Origin: Propioniciclava tarda
GTDB taxonomy: Bacteria > Actinomycetota > Actinomycetes > Propionibacteriales > Propionibacteriaceae
Direction of reading: 5' to 3'
DNA: 64,000 bases
Assembly: GCF_900182665.1 (NCBI RefSeq)
Contig: NZ_FXTL01000012.1
Location: 33,768 to 97,767, forward strand
Position numbers and translations under genes: made by a program. The stretch's first letter is position 1; each line of letters starts with the position of its first letter. The notes beneath the pieces are model-generated. The model worked only from the letters and a program-made list of their open reading frames with translations, was not told the DNA's origin and did no database searches. Below, piece by piece: positions 39,649-49,636 of the stretch.

Positions 39649-40386
39649 ATGACCGATCAGTCCGGCAACACCCCGTCGAACTCGACCCCCGATCCCCAGG
39701 GCCAAGGCCACGCCTACACCCCTCCAGCCGGGTCGGCTCCGGGATACCAGGCCCCCGTCAGCCTGCCTCCCCAAGCCCCGTACGGAGGCCAGTCGCCCTA
39801 TGCGTCGGCGCCGCAGTCACCGCAGCAGGCGTCGCCGTACGGTGCGCAGCCGCCCTACGGCGCTCAATCCCCCTACGTCCAGCAAGCCCAGCAGCCCTAC
39901 CCGGGTGGGTACGCCCAGCACCCCCAGAGCGCGTACCAGCAGGCACCTCAGCCGTACCCGTATGGCTACGCGGCTCAGCCGCCGGCCTCCTACCAGCGCC
40001 CACAGCAGCGCTCGAGCCTGTTGGGCTTGATCGCCTTGGCCGTCGTGGCGGTGACGGCGATCGTTGGAGTGGTGCTTGCCTTCAATTTCGGGCATGCGTT
40101 GTCCAGCGTGCTGATCGCGACCGGCATCGACCCGACTGATCCCAACGCGGCCCAGCAACTCCAGGACAACCCGGCCTTCCGGCAGTTCGCCCTCAGCAAC
40201 GCAGGTGCCGTGAACGGCATCGGCTTCGCTTCCTTGGCGGGCATCGCCGGCTGGGTCGTCGGGATCGTTGCCGCCGCCACGCGTCGAGGTCGCCTGTGGG
40301 GAATCGTCGCGATCATCCTCGGGATCCTCGCGCCCGTCGCCATGATCGCTGCGATGGTCGTGGGCATGATGCCCGCCCTGGGCTGA
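39649..40386 (+). CDS. Membrane protein with Pro/Gln/Tyr-rich N-terminal domain
   Basis: 245 residues. The first 120 residues are low-complexity, with repeats like SPYG and QPPYGAQSPY, and are rich in Pro, Gln, Tyr and Gly. Three hydrophobic segments follow (about 128-150, 190-210, 218-240). DUF4190-like actinobacterial proteins have this layout; function unknown. ATG 39649 is preferred over a TTG 21 bases upstream, as GAGAA lies just before it. It is divergent from dgt and convergent with dusB. Confidence 0.75.
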   Translation: MTDQSGNTPSNSTPDPQGQGHAYTPPAGSAPGYQAPVSLPPQAPYGGQSPYASAPQSPQQASPYGAQPPYGAQSPYVQQAQQPYPGGYAQHPQSAYQQAPQPYPYGYAAQPPASYQRPQQRSSLLGLIALAVVAVTAIVGVVLAFNFGHALSSVLIATGIDPTDPNAAQQLQDNPAFRQFALSNAGAVNGIGFASLAGIAGWVVGIVAAATRRGRLWGIVAIILGILAPVAMIAAMVVGMMPALG

Positions 40387-40388
40387 CC

Positions 40389-41543
40389 TCAGCCGCCGGA
40401 CACGTCACTCTCGGCCGCCGACAGGTCCTCGTCGCCGAGGGTCTGGGAGTCCAGCCAGCCGTAGGGGCAGGTGACCTTCTCCCTTGGGGTGCCCTGACGC
40501 CCGCGGGGCGTGCCCAGCTCGCCCGCGGGGAACGGCTCGTCGGCGTCCAGCTTCGCCAGCTGGGCGTCCAGGTCGGCGAAGGAGGACACCAGGCCCAGCG
40601 CTGCGCGGATCTCTCCCCCGATCGGGAAGCCCTTGAAGTACCAGGCCATGTGCTTGCGCAGATCGGTCAGCCCCCAGCGTTCGCCGTGCAGCTCGGCGAG
40701 CAGCTCAGCGTGCCGGCGCACCATGGACGCCACCTCGCCGAGGGTCGGTAGCGGCCGCGGCTCGCGTCCGGCGAAGGCGTCCGCGAGGTCGCCGAACAGC
40801 CACGGACGGCCGAGGCAGCCGCGTCCGATGACCACGCCCGCGCAGCCGGTTCGGTCCATCATCGCCAGAGCATCGGACGCCTCCCAGATGTCCCCGTTGC
40901 CCAGAACCGGGATGGTGACGGACGCCGCCAGCTGCCCGATCGTCTCCCACCGCGCCTGCCCCGAGTAGGCCTGCGCGACCGTCCGGGCATGCAGCGCGAT
41001 CGCCGCCACGCCCGCCTGCTCCGCGATCCGTCCGGCGTCCAGGTAGGTCAGGTGGTCGTCGTCGATGCCCATCCGGGTCTTCATCGTCACTGGGACGCCG
41101 TAGGCGTCCGCCGCTTGGACCGTCTTGGTCAGAATGGACGCCAAGCGGTCCCGCTTCCAGGGCAGGACGCCGCCGCCCCCGCGTCGCGTCACCTTCGGCA
41201 CCGGGCAGCCGAAGTTCAGGTCGATGTGGGCCACGCCGAACTCGGCGCAAAGGATGCGCGCCGCCTCGGCCACCACGTCCGCGTCCACGCCGTAGAGCTG
41301 CACCGAGCGAACGGTTTCGTTCGGTGCGAACCGCAGCATCGCGAACGTCTTGGGGTTGCGCTCCACGACGCCCCGCGAGGTGATCATTTCGCAGACGTAC
41401 AGCCCGGCCCCCTGTTCGGCGCAGAGCTGGCGGTAGGCGGGGTTGGTGATGCCCGCCATCGGCGCAAGGACGACCGGGGTCTCGACCGTGACGGCTCCAC
41501 CGCTCGGCGCGGAAAGAACCAAGGGACTGGCGGGCACAAGCAT
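40389..41543 (-). CDS. dusB: tRNA-dihydrouridine synthase
   Basis: 384 residues. A TIM-barrel FMN enzyme with VVLAPMAGITNPAYRQLC at about 24-41, the catalytic Cys in HIDLNFGCPVPKV, KTRMGID, ALHARTVAQAYSG, PVLGNGDIW and the FMN-phosphate loop GVVIGRGCLGRPW. It reduces uridines in tRNA D-loops using NADPH. The sequence is of the DusB/Nif3-R45 branch. The ATG at 41543 gives the usual N-terminus. It is convergent with the Pro/Gln-rich membrane protein gene, two bases apart. Confidence 0.94.
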   Translation of the reverse strand: MLVPASPLVLSAPSGGAVTVETPVVLAPMAGITNPAYRQLCAEQGAGLYVCEMITSRGVVERNPKTFAMLRFAPNETVRSVQLYGVDADVVAEAARILCAEFGVAHIDLNFGCPVPKVTRRGGGGVLPWKRDRLASILTKTVQAADAYGVPVTMKTRMGIDDDHLTYLDAGRIAEQAGVAAIALHARTVAQAYSGQARWETIGQLAASVTIPVLGNGDIWEASDALAMMDRTGCAGVVIGRGCLGRPWLFGDLADAFAGREPRPLPTLGEVASMVRRHAELLAELHGERWGLTDLRKHMAWYFKGFPIGGEIRAALGLVSSFADLDAQLAKLDADEPFPAGELGTPRGRQGTPREKVTCPYGWLDSQTLGDEDLSAAESDVSGG

Positions 41544-41680
41544 CCTTCGGGGTCTGGAAAGGTCCCAGCCTATTGCGGCCGCGCAGGGACGCGAACGTCG
41601 GCCGCCGGCTCGTTCGGCCGACGCCCCTACACTGGCTGAGCGATCGGCCGGACGCACGGCCCGACTTCGAAGGATGCACG

Positions 41681-42739
41681 ATGGCCCAGTCAGGCTGGTA
41701 CGACGACCCCGACGGCACCCCCGGACGCCTCCGGTACTGGGACGGCACGCAGTGGACGCACAACACCATGGCCAAGCCGTCGGCGACCCCGGGGCCGGAT
41801 CAGACCTCCGTCCTGCCTCCCGCCGTCGCGCCCAACCAGACCGCCGTCCTGCCTCCGGTCCAGCCCGCCCCGCAGACCGGGTTCCCGGGCTCGTACGGCC
41901 CGCAGGCCACGGGCCAGCCCGCCGCCCCTGGCACGGGCTACGGCCCCTACGTGCCCGGCCAGCCCTATCCGTCCGGAGCTTCGACCTACGGCTCAGTGCC
42001 ACCCAAGTCACCCCGCAAGGGGCTCCGAGCCACCGCCGTCCTGGGCGTCTTGGCACTGCTCGTCGGCCTGGGCTTCGGGGTGAACGCCCTCACGAAGTCC
42101 AACACCACGGCCACACCGACCACGACCACGTCGAAGGCGCCGGCGTCCATGCCGTCGACGTTCCCGACGGTGACGATGCCGACGGTCACGGTGCCGGGCA
42201 AGACGGTTGCGCCGACGATCCCCGACTCCAGCCCGGACGCTGGTGGCTGCCCGGCGCCGGCCAAGGGCGACCTGACCGACGGAGTCATCACCGTGACGAT
42301 GCCGAGCACCTGGGCCGAGGACCTCGACACCGACATCTCGTGGGCTGACTGCTTCACCCTGGGCGGCCGCACGGTCACCAAGGGATGGCAGACCTCGGCG
42401 CTCGTCGCCACCGTGCCCGCCGACGGCTCCACGACCGAACAGACCGCCGCGGACGTCTGGGCCTGGAACGTGAAGTCCAACTACGGCAGCGGCAACAGCG
42501 TCACGTCCGCCACGGTCGCCAAGTCAGAAGCGGTGACCATCGGCACCCACAAGGGCTTCAAGGTCACGGGCCAGGTCAAGATCAAGGGCCTGGCAGGGGT
42601 GACCGGCGACGACGTGGCGATCCTGGTGCTCGACAACCCGGACAAGACCCAGTCGATCCTGCTGACCGCGGCCACCATCGACGACGCCGCCAGCACGGCC
42701 GACGTGGCCGCGATCTGGGCCTCGCTCAAGGTCAAGTAG
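41681..42739 (+). CDS. DUF2510-domain membrane-anchored protein
   Basis: 352 residues. A DUF2510 motif opens the protein (SGWYDDPDGTPGRLRYWDGTQWT, described in part, about 4-26), followed by a Pro/Gln-rich linker. One membrane segment lies near 113-131 (TAVLGVLALLVGLGFGV), then a Thr-rich stalk and an extracellular domain of about 170 residues with two cysteines (GGCPAP, WADCFTL). The topology suggests a sensor or envelope protein; no ligand is known. SD AAGGA lies about nine bases before the ATG. Confidence 0.8.
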   Translation: MAQSGWYDDPDGTPGRLRYWDGTQWTHNTMAKPSATPGPDQTSVLPPAVAPNQTAVLPPVQPAPQTGFPGSYGPQATGQPAAPGTGYGPYVPGQPYPSGASTYGSVPPKSPRKGLRATAVLGVLALLVGLGFGVNALTKSNTTATPTTTTSKAPASMPSTFPTVTMPTVTVPGKTVAPTIPDSSPDAGGCPAPAKGDLTDGVITVTMPSTWAEDLDTDISWADCFTLGGRTVTKGWQTSALVATVPADGSTTEQTAADVWAWNVKSNYGSGNSVTSATVAKSEAVTIGTHKGFKVTGQVKIKGLAGVTGDDVAILVLDNPDKTQSILLTAATIDDAASTADVAAIWASLKVK

Positions 42740-42763
42740 CGAGGCCCGCCAGCCCCGAAGGGG

Positions 42764-44149
<1,386 letters not shown>

Positions 44150-44168
44150 TGAATCCTCCTCAGGCTGC

Positions 44169-44187
44169 GGATGCCCGGCTGGCATCC
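44169..44187 (-). promoter_or_regulatory. Perfect leader hairpin upstream of glyS
   Basis: GGATGCC and GGCATCC pair over seven bases with a 5-base loop, about 10 bases upstream of the glyS ribosome-binding site. A TAGGCT -10-like box on the minus strand (44205-44210) puts the hairpin early in the leader. There is no T-box core sequence. Confidence 0.4.
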
Positions 44188-44269
44188 TTTGGTCGCAGGG
44201 ACGCAGCCTAGTGGCATTTGATCGCGGCCCAGGCCGACCCCTGGTCGCGGTAACTCGCGTCCAGCCAAC

Positions 44270-44428
44270 GACTCGGTGCCGGTGGTCTACCCGAGCAAGA
44301 CCACCCTGGCACCCGGGGAGACGGCGACGCTGAGCTAGTCGCTCTGGCGCGAGTACCACCCCACGACCGGTGGGCGGATGGGGTTCAACGTCCCCAACCT
44401 CGTCATCGGCCCGCCGGGCTGCGCCTGA
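44270..44428 (+). pseudogene. Remnant of a secreted-protein gene (DUF4232-like tail)
   Basis: One plus-strand frame reads [22 protein letters not shown], then a TAG (44336-44338), then [29 protein letters not shown] and a stop at 44428. The LAPGETAT pattern and final strands resemble the C-terminal part of DUF4232-type exported beta-sandwich proteins. The 5' part is missing and an in-frame stop interrupts it, so this is a gene relic. Family assignment is tentative. Confidence 0.45.
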
Positions 44429-44737
44429 TCAACCGCCGCGTGGCAGGTTGGCGCCGACGGCGTCCGGACTCGCGTAGGCGCCCGGCTCGTCGATCGCGAG
44501 CAACAGCAGCGGCGTCAGGATCATCTTCGCCTCGTAGCCGCTGAACGCCCGCCGGTAGGAGCCGACGTCCGCCCACCGCGAGATCAGGGCCCACAGCTGA
44601 GGATCGTCGAGGTTGCGCACCAGATCGGACGCCTCACACCCCGGACGCGTCGCGTAGAAGTCGGACGCCGCCCGCGCGGCCACGACGAAGCCCGGTTCGG
44701 CCTCGGGTTCGACGCGAAAGCGGGTCACGGCTAGCAC
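44429..44737 (-). CDS. Antibiotic biosynthesis monooxygenase (ABM)-like protein
   Basis: 102 residues in the dimeric alpha/beta-barrel fold: MLAVTRFRVEPEAEPGF, then DFYATRPGCEASDLVRNLDDPQLWALISRWADVGSYRRAFSG (described in part), the strand-helix pattern of ABM/Dabb proteins. Members act as small oxygenases, haem-degrading enzymes or binding proteins; no specific substrate can be read. The GTG start is preceded six bases upstream by TAGGGT (leaderless type). It is divergent from zur. Confidence 0.82.
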   Translation of the reverse strand: MLAVTRFRVEPEAEPGFVVAARAASDFYATRPGCEASDLVRNLDDPQLWALISRWADVGSYRRAFSGYEAKMILTPLLLLAIDEPGAYASPDAVGANLPRGG

Positions 44738-44807
44738 GGTCCTACCCTAGCGACCCGTCCGATCGGGCGATCCCGTGCGCGGCGCCGGGCTCGGTAGGCT
44801 GAGGCAC

Positions 44808-45209
44808 GTGACGACTTCCGTTCAGCCCCGCCGGACGCGCCAGCGCGCCGCCGTGGCCGACGCGCTCGCCGAGTCGCCCGGCTTCCGCACCGCCCAACAG
44901 GTTCATGACCTGCTCGTCGAGCGAAACCAGCGGGTCGCGCTCGCCACCGTCTATCGCACGCTGCAGTCGCTGGCCGAGTCGGGCGAGGTCGATTCGATCC
45001 GGACGCCGGATGGCCAGTCCGCCTATCGCTCCTGCTCCCAGGGACACACGCACCATCACCACCTGATCTGCAGCACCTGCGGGCACACCGTCGAGATCGA
45101 GCTGGGCAGCTTCGAGGGGCTGCTGGCGGGCATCGCGCACTCCCACGGCTTCACCGCTGTCGCGCACGAGCTTGAGCTGTTCGGCACCTGCGCCGACTGC
45201 GCCAGGTAA
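44808..45209 (+). CDS. zur: Fur-family metalloregulator, probable Zur
   Basis: 133 residues. An N-terminal winged helix contains RTAQQVHDLLVERNQRVALATVYRTLQSLAESGEVD (described in part). The C-terminal metal-sensing domain has SQGHTHHHHLICSTCGHTVEIE and the C-terminal CADC pair, forming the structural zinc site (two CxxC) and the sensory His cluster. The HxHHHH pattern favours the zinc sensor Zur over Fur, but metal specificity is not certain. TAGGCT (44795-44800) lies seven bases before the GTG, indicating a leaderless mRNA. Confidence 0.87.
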   Translation: MTTSVQPRRTRQRAAVADALAESPGFRTAQQVHDLLVERNQRVALATVYRTLQSLAESGEVDSIRTPDGQSAYRSCSQGHTHHHHLICSTCGHTVEIELGSFEGLLAGIAHSHGFTAVAHELELFGTCADCAR

Positions 45210-45233
45210 CTCGCGCGTCGGCGTCCGAACGAA

Positions 45234-45266
45234 CAACGGCGGGCCGCCGAAGCGGTCCCGCCGTTG
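45234..45266. terminator. Bidirectional hairpin terminator
   Basis: CAACGGCGGG (45234-45243) and CCCGCCGTTG (45257-45266) form a perfect 10-base-pair stem with a 13-base loop, in the gap between the convergent zur gene and the sugar-permease remnant. No U-run is seen on either side. Confidence 0.65.
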
Positions 45267-45282
45267 CATGATCCCGATCCGA

Positions 45283-45813
45283 TCAGACGCCCGGTTCCTT
45301 GGTGATGTCGATCTTGGCCGCCTCCGCGACCGCGTTCACCTTCGGCTGAGCCGTCTCCAGATCTGACGCCGCCAGCGCCTTCGCCCCGTCGGAGGACTTG
45401 CCGCTGAAGCCGCGCATGATCAGACCGATGAAGCTCGGCTTGCCGCGCTTCTTGCTGACCACGTCGAACGCCACGGCGGCCAGCAGCACCAGGCCCTTGA
45501 TGAGCAGGATGCGGTTCTGGTCGACGGACATGTTGGCCAGGCCGAGGTTGAGCACGCCCATGACGAGACCACCGGTCATGGCCCCGATCACCGTGCCCAC
45601 GCCGCCGGTGACGGCCGCGCCGCCGATGAAGCAGGCCGCGATGGCGTCCAGCTCGAAGTTGGTGCCGTCCTTGGGGTTGGCCGCGTTCAGGTAGGCCGTG
45701 AAGACCATGCCCGCGATCGCGGCCAGGAAGGCCATGTTGACCATCACGAAGAAGTCGACCTTCTTGGCGTCGACGCCGGACAGGTCGGCCGCATGCCGTC
45801 CGCGGTGACCGGG
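45283..45813 (-). pseudogene. 3' fragment of sugar ABC-transporter permease gene (XylH/GguB-like)
   Basis: About 175 residues remain: GRHAADLSGVDAKKVDFFVMVNMAFLAAIAGMVFTAYLNAANPKDG (described in part), then ELDAIAACFIGGAAVTGGVGTVIGAMTGGLVMGVLNLGL and IKGLVLLAAVAFDVVSKKR. This is the C-terminal half of a BPD_transp_2-type xylose or multiple-sugar permease. The N-terminal membrane segments are gone; upstream bases pass straight into the start of a LacI gene on the other strand. No ATPase or binding-protein gene is nearby. A deletion junction near 45810 is the simplest explanation. Confidence 0.82.
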
Positions 45814-45821
45814 AGGCCAAC

Positions 45822-46626
45822 ATGAGTTCGATCGATGCACGACCTCCCGCGATGATGGATGTCGCCGACCACGGTGAGCGCGATCGAGACCGCCGCCCGA
45901 ACCGCCGGCTACACCGCCATCGTCGGGGTGCACGCAGATCCCAGCCCCTCCGAGGTGATGGACAGCATGTACGCGTTCGTCGAGCACGGCGTCCAGGGCA
46001 TCGCGGTGGTGACCCCGCGCCGCGAGACGGCCGAGATCGCCCTGGCCAAGGCCCACGGCATCCCCGTCGTCCTCATCGGCGGGCTGCCGCAGTCGGCCGC
46101 CCCCGCCAACCGAGTGATCGTCGACCAGACCCTCGGTGGGCGACTGGCGACCGAGTTCCTCGTCGAGCGCGGCTGCTGACGCATCGCCCACGTCTCGGGA
46201 CCCGTGGGTTGGTTCGATGCGGATTGCCGGGTGGACGGCTGGCGGGAAGCTCTCGCCGCGGCCGGACTTCAGCCCCACGACCTCATCGTCGGCGACTGGA
46301 GCGCCCCGCGCGGCTATGAGATCGGGCAGGCCTGGGACAAACGCCGCCTGCCGGACGCCATCTTCTGCGCCAACGACCTCACCGCGGTGGGCCTGCTTGC
46401 AGCGTTCCGGGAACGTCGGATCCGCGTCCCCGAGAACGTCTCGGTGGTGGGCTTCGACGACCTCCCCACCGCCGCCTACCTGCATCCGGCGCTGACCACG
46501 GTCCGGCAGCCCCTAGAACAGGTGGGCGAGCTCTGCGTGCAGGTACTGCTGTCGGCCATCTCGGGCGAAAGTCCGTCGCTCCAGGCGCTGCCGCCCACGC
46601 TGGTTGTCCGCCACAGCACGCGCTGA
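45822..46626 (+). pseudogene. LacI-family regulator gene broken by deletion and nonsense codon
   Basis: ATG 45822 opens with SSIDARPPAMMDVA, a typical start of a LacI HTH. The frame then jumps near 45865 into TTVSAIETAARTAGYTAIVGVHADPS, the start of the periplasmic-binding-like domain, so most of the HTH and hinge are deleted. After LVERGC a TGA (46177-46179) interrupts the frame, which continues RIAHVSGPVGWFDADCRVDGW through IFCANDLTAVG and SVVGFDDLPTAAYLHPALTTVRQP to the natural end at 46626. The product cannot bind DNA. Together with the adjacent permease fragment it is the relic of a sugar-uptake locus. Confidence 0.85.
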
Positions 46627-46674
46627 GCGACCGCCTCCCGGGGCGTCCCGACACCGGGTGCGAGAATGGCCGGC

Positions 46675-47415
46675 GTGCCGACCTACCGCGACGAGGGAGT
46701 GGTCCTGCGCACCCACAAGCTGGGCGAGGCGGACCGCATCATCACCCTGCTCTCACAGCGCCACGGCAAGGTTCGGGCGGTCGCCCGCGGCGTCCGCCGC
46801 ACGTCGTCGAAGTTCGGGGCGCGCCTGGAGCCCTTCTCCCACGTCGACCTGCAGTTCGCCACCGGACGCACCCTCGACGTGATCACCGAGGCGGTGACGA
46901 TCCGTCCCTACTCGGAGCCGCTGACCGGCGACTACCCCGGTTTCACGGCGGGCCAGGTGATGCTGGAGACGGCCGATCGACTCGTCTCCGAGGAGGGCCA
47001 GCCAAGTGTGAGGCAGTTCAAGCTGCTCGTCGGGGGGTTGCACGCCCTGACCCACGGCACCAGCGACGGACGGCGTCCGTCGACGATGATCATGGACTCG
47101 TACCTGATCCGAGCCGTCGCGGCCGCTGGCTTCGCCCCGGCGCTCACCGACTGCGCCGTCTGCGGCGCGGCTGGGCCCCACGAGTCCTTCAGCCCGTCGT
47201 CCGGCGGCAGCGTCTGCCGGACGTGTCGTCCGCCCGGCTCGGGCCTCTTCACTGGCGCCACCCTCGACTACCTCCAGGCGCTCATCACGGGCGACTGGCC
47301 CGCCACCCGGGACGCCTCCGAGCCGACGCAACGACAGGCGTCCGGACTGCTCGCCGCCTTCGTCGCCTGGCACCTGGACCGCGGCCTGCGCTCGCTCGAC
47401 TACGTCGTTCGCTGA
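46675..47415 (+). CDS. recO: DNA repair protein RecO
   Basis: 246 residues. An N-terminal OB fold ([41 protein letters not shown], described in part) is followed by a helical domain and four cysteines CAVCG and CRTC (about 155-180) that probably bind zinc. RecO loads RecA with RecR at gaps. GTG 46675 is preferred because it starts at [12 protein letters not shown] like close homologues; ATG 46666 adds three residues. It lies upstream of uppS, the usual actinobacterial order. Confidence 0.94.
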   Translation: MPTYRDEGVVLRTHKLGEADRIITLLSQRHGKVRAVARGVRRTSSKFGARLEPFSHVDLQFATGRTLDVITEAVTIRPYSEPLTGDYPGFTAGQVMLETADRLVSEEGQPSVRQFKLLVGGLHALTHGTSDGRRPSTMIMDSYLIRAVAAAGFAPALTDCAVCGAAGPHESFSPSSGGSVCRTCRPPGSGLFTGATLDYLQALITGDWPATRDASEPTQRQASGLLAAFVAWHLDRGLRSLDYVVR

Positions 47416-47500
47416 CGGACGCCGCCGCCGCGGCCCGCTGGCGTGCGCATTTGCGGGCCCCGCCGAACGAGGACGCGCGGGCGGGTTTAGTATCCGATTC

Positions 47501-48283
47501 GTGACCTTTTCGCCACCTCGCCCGCATCCAAGCGGTGCGCGCCCGCCCGCGATCCCGGCGCGGCTGGTGCCCCGGCACGTCGCCATCGTCATGGACGGCA
47601 ACGGACGCTGGGCCAAGGAGCGCGGACTCCCCCGCACCGAGGGCCACGCGCGCGGCGAGGCGTCCCTGCTGGACGTGATCCACGGTGCGATCGAGGTCGG
47701 CGTCAAGTACCTGAGCGCCTACGCGTTCTCCACCGAGAACTGGAAGCGCTCCCCCGACGAGGTCCGCTACCTGATGGGCTTCAACCGCGACGTGATCCAT
47801 CGGCGGCGCGACGAGCTCAATGACCTCGGCGTCCGGATCCGCTGGGCGGGCCGTTATCCGAAGCTGTGGAAGAGCGTCGTCCGCGAGCTCGAAGAGGCCG
47901 AGCGGATGAGCGCCGGCAACGACGTGATCACGCTGCAGTTCTGCGTCAACTACGGCGGGCGCGCCGAGATCGTGGACGCCGCGCGCGAGCTCGCGCGCCT
48001 CGCCAGAGCCGGACGCCTCGATCCCGAGAAGATCACCGAAGCGTCCTTCGCTCGCCACCTCGACGAGCCGGACATCCCCGACGTCGACCTCTTCGTGCGC
48101 AGCTCCGGCGAGCAGCGCACCTCGAACTTCCTGCTGTGGCAGTCGGCGTACGCCGAGCTGGTGTTCCTGGACCGGCTCTGGCCGGACTTCGACCGCCGAG
48201 ATCTGTGGCACGCGATCGAGCTGTACGCCGGACGCGACCGCCGCTACGGGGGCGCCCTGCCCAACGCCGTGGGGCCGCGATGA
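47501..48283 (+). CDS. uppS: Isoprenyl (polyprenyl) diphosphate synthase, UppS
   Basis: 260 residues of the cis-prenyltransferase family: [27 protein letters not shown] (catalytic Asp in MDGNGRWA, about 31-38), [24 protein letters not shown] and [25 protein letters not shown] (all described in part). It extends isoprenoid diphosphates for the cell-wall carrier lipid. TAGTAT (47488-47493) stands seven bases before the GTG, a classic leaderless promoter. Its stop overlaps the ApbE-like start. Confidence 0.95.
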   Translation: MTFSPPRPHPSGARPPAIPARLVPRHVAIVMDGNGRWAKERGLPRTEGHARGEASLLDVIHGAIEVGVKYLSAYAFSTENWKRSPDEVRYLMGFNRDVIHRRRDELNDLGVRIRWAGRYPKLWKSVVRELEEAERMSAGNDVITLQFCVNYGGRAEIVDAARELARLARAGRLDPEKITEASFARHLDEPDIPDVDLFVRSSGEQRTSNFLLWQSAYAELVFLDRLWPDFDRRDLWHAIELYAGRDRRYGGALPNAVGPR

Positions 48284-49203
48284 CCGCGAGCCACCCGTCG
48301 ACGACGTCACCGCTGCTCCTCGGGGAGCCCATCGACGTGTCCGTGGACGCCCACCCGCGCGCGGCTGACCAGGTCATCTCGGCCGTGCTGGCCGAGATTG
48401 ACCGCCTCGAACGCATCTTCGACCCCGACGACCCCGCCAGCGAGCTCTCGCAGTGGAAGGCGTCCGATCAGGAGGAGTCCGCGGTCTCGCCCGAGCTGGG
48501 ACGGGTGCTCGCGGCGTCCGAACGGTTCTGGGTCTTCTCCCGCGGGGCCTTCCATCCGGGCTCCGCCGCCTTGGTGCGGCGTTGGCAGCGGGCCGAGGCG
48601 GAAGGGACCCTGCCGACGGCGTCCGAGATGAGGCAACTGGCCGCCGCCCTGGAGCTTCCGTACACCGCGGTGAACGGACCCATCCGCCGCACGGGCGACT
48701 GCTCCCAGGTCGACCTCAGTTCGATCGCCCGCGGCTACATCCTCGATCGGGCCATGCAGGTCGGCTGGCGCCTGGGGCTGGCGTCCTCCATCCGCCTGGA
48801 CGCGGGTGGCGACCAGCGCCATCAGGGCAGCGGCGGCGTTCTGGTGCCTCTGCTGAACCTCTTCGCCGAACCCGGGGACTCCGAGCCGCTCGAGGTCGTG
48901 CACCTGCGGGACGCCGCCCTCACGCGCTCCTCGCGCCTGCGCGGCGGCTTCCAGGTCGGCGATCGCCGACTCCGCGACATCATCGACCCGCGGACCGGCT
49001 GGCCCAACGACGACATCGTGGCGGTGGCGACCCTGGCGCCCGAGGCGATGACCGCGGACGCACTGGCGACCGTGATCGGCGTCGGCTGGGGGTCGTCCGT
49101 GGCGCAGGTGCCCTCGTGCGAGTGGATCGTCGTCCACGCGGACGGACGCGTGGTCAAGTCCGAGGGCTGGCCGCGCGTCGGTGGCTGCAGCAGCGCGTCC
49201 TAG
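48280..49203 (+). CDS. ApbE-like FAD:protein FMN transferase
   Basis: 307 residues. ApbE family marks include [21 protein letters not shown], the [14 protein letters not shown] segment (canonical DLGGIAKGYAVD), [21 protein letters not shown] and the Mg-binding region [16 protein letters not shown]. ApbE enzymes attach FMN to Thr in flavoproteins outside the membrane or trim FAD. No signal peptide or lipobox is seen, and the FAD-binding motifs are degenerate, so activity is uncertain. The ATG overlaps the uppS stop (ATGA). Confidence 0.78.
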   Translation: MTASHPSTTSPLLLGEPIDVSVDAHPRAADQVISAVLAEIDRLERIFDPDDPASELSQWKASDQEESAVSPELGRVLAASERFWVFSRGAFHPGSAALVRRWQRAEAEGTLPTASEMRQLAAALELPYTAVNGPIRRTGDCSQVDLSSIARGYILDRAMQVGWRLGLASSIRLDAGGDQRHQGSGGVLVPLLNLFAEPGDSEPLEVVHLRDAALTRSSRLRGGFQVGDRRLRDIIDPRTGWPNDDIVAVATLAPEAMTADALATVIGVGWGSSVAQVPSCEWIVVHADGRVVKSEGWPRVGGCSSAS

Positions 49204-49212
49204 ACGCGGTCG

Positions 49213-49606
49213 CTAGCGGCTGATGGCCCGCACGCTGTTGTTGCGCGCCTCGTGGGTGAGCTCGACCAGCCCCCAGCAGCTCCAGCAGCGGGGGCAGGTA
49301 CATGCCGGGCCGTCCTCGGTAGCCTTGCGGAGCCCGTAGAAACCCCGACCGGGTTGGCCTCGTCGCGGCCGAACGCCTCGACGGTGCCGGGCGCGGCGGG
49401 CTTGTTCTCGTCAGCCGCGCCGAGCGGAACCCAGTCGCCCTGCGCGACGAGCCACGCGTGCAGGTCGTCGATCGCCCGGGCTTGGTAGCTGAGCTTGGTG
49501 GAGCCGACTGGCAGTGCCGCGTCTCGCCATCGCGGTACATCGTGTAGGACGACGTGCCCGGGGCCGTCGTCAACTGCCAGGGCTCATCTTTGGTCCCGAG
49601 GGTCAT
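49213..49606 (-). pseudogene. Frameshifted DUF6855-type gene
   Basis: Starting at ATG 49606, TLGTKDEPWQLTTAPGTSSYTMYRDGE is readable. After about 49510 the frame shifts to GSTKLSYQARAIDDLHAW through AAPGTVEAFGRDEANPVG, shifts again into FYGLRK, and again into YRGRPGMYLPPLLELLGLVELTHEARNN, ending at a TAG (49213-49215). The pieces, joined, give one complete protein of about 131 residues. Each shift equals one missing G in a short G-run (for example GGGGG to GGGG). That pattern fits homopolymer sequencing error as well as real decay. Function unknown. Confidence 0.7.
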
Positions 49607-49636
49607 GCGCGGTCCTTTCGCGCGTGGGGCGTCACC

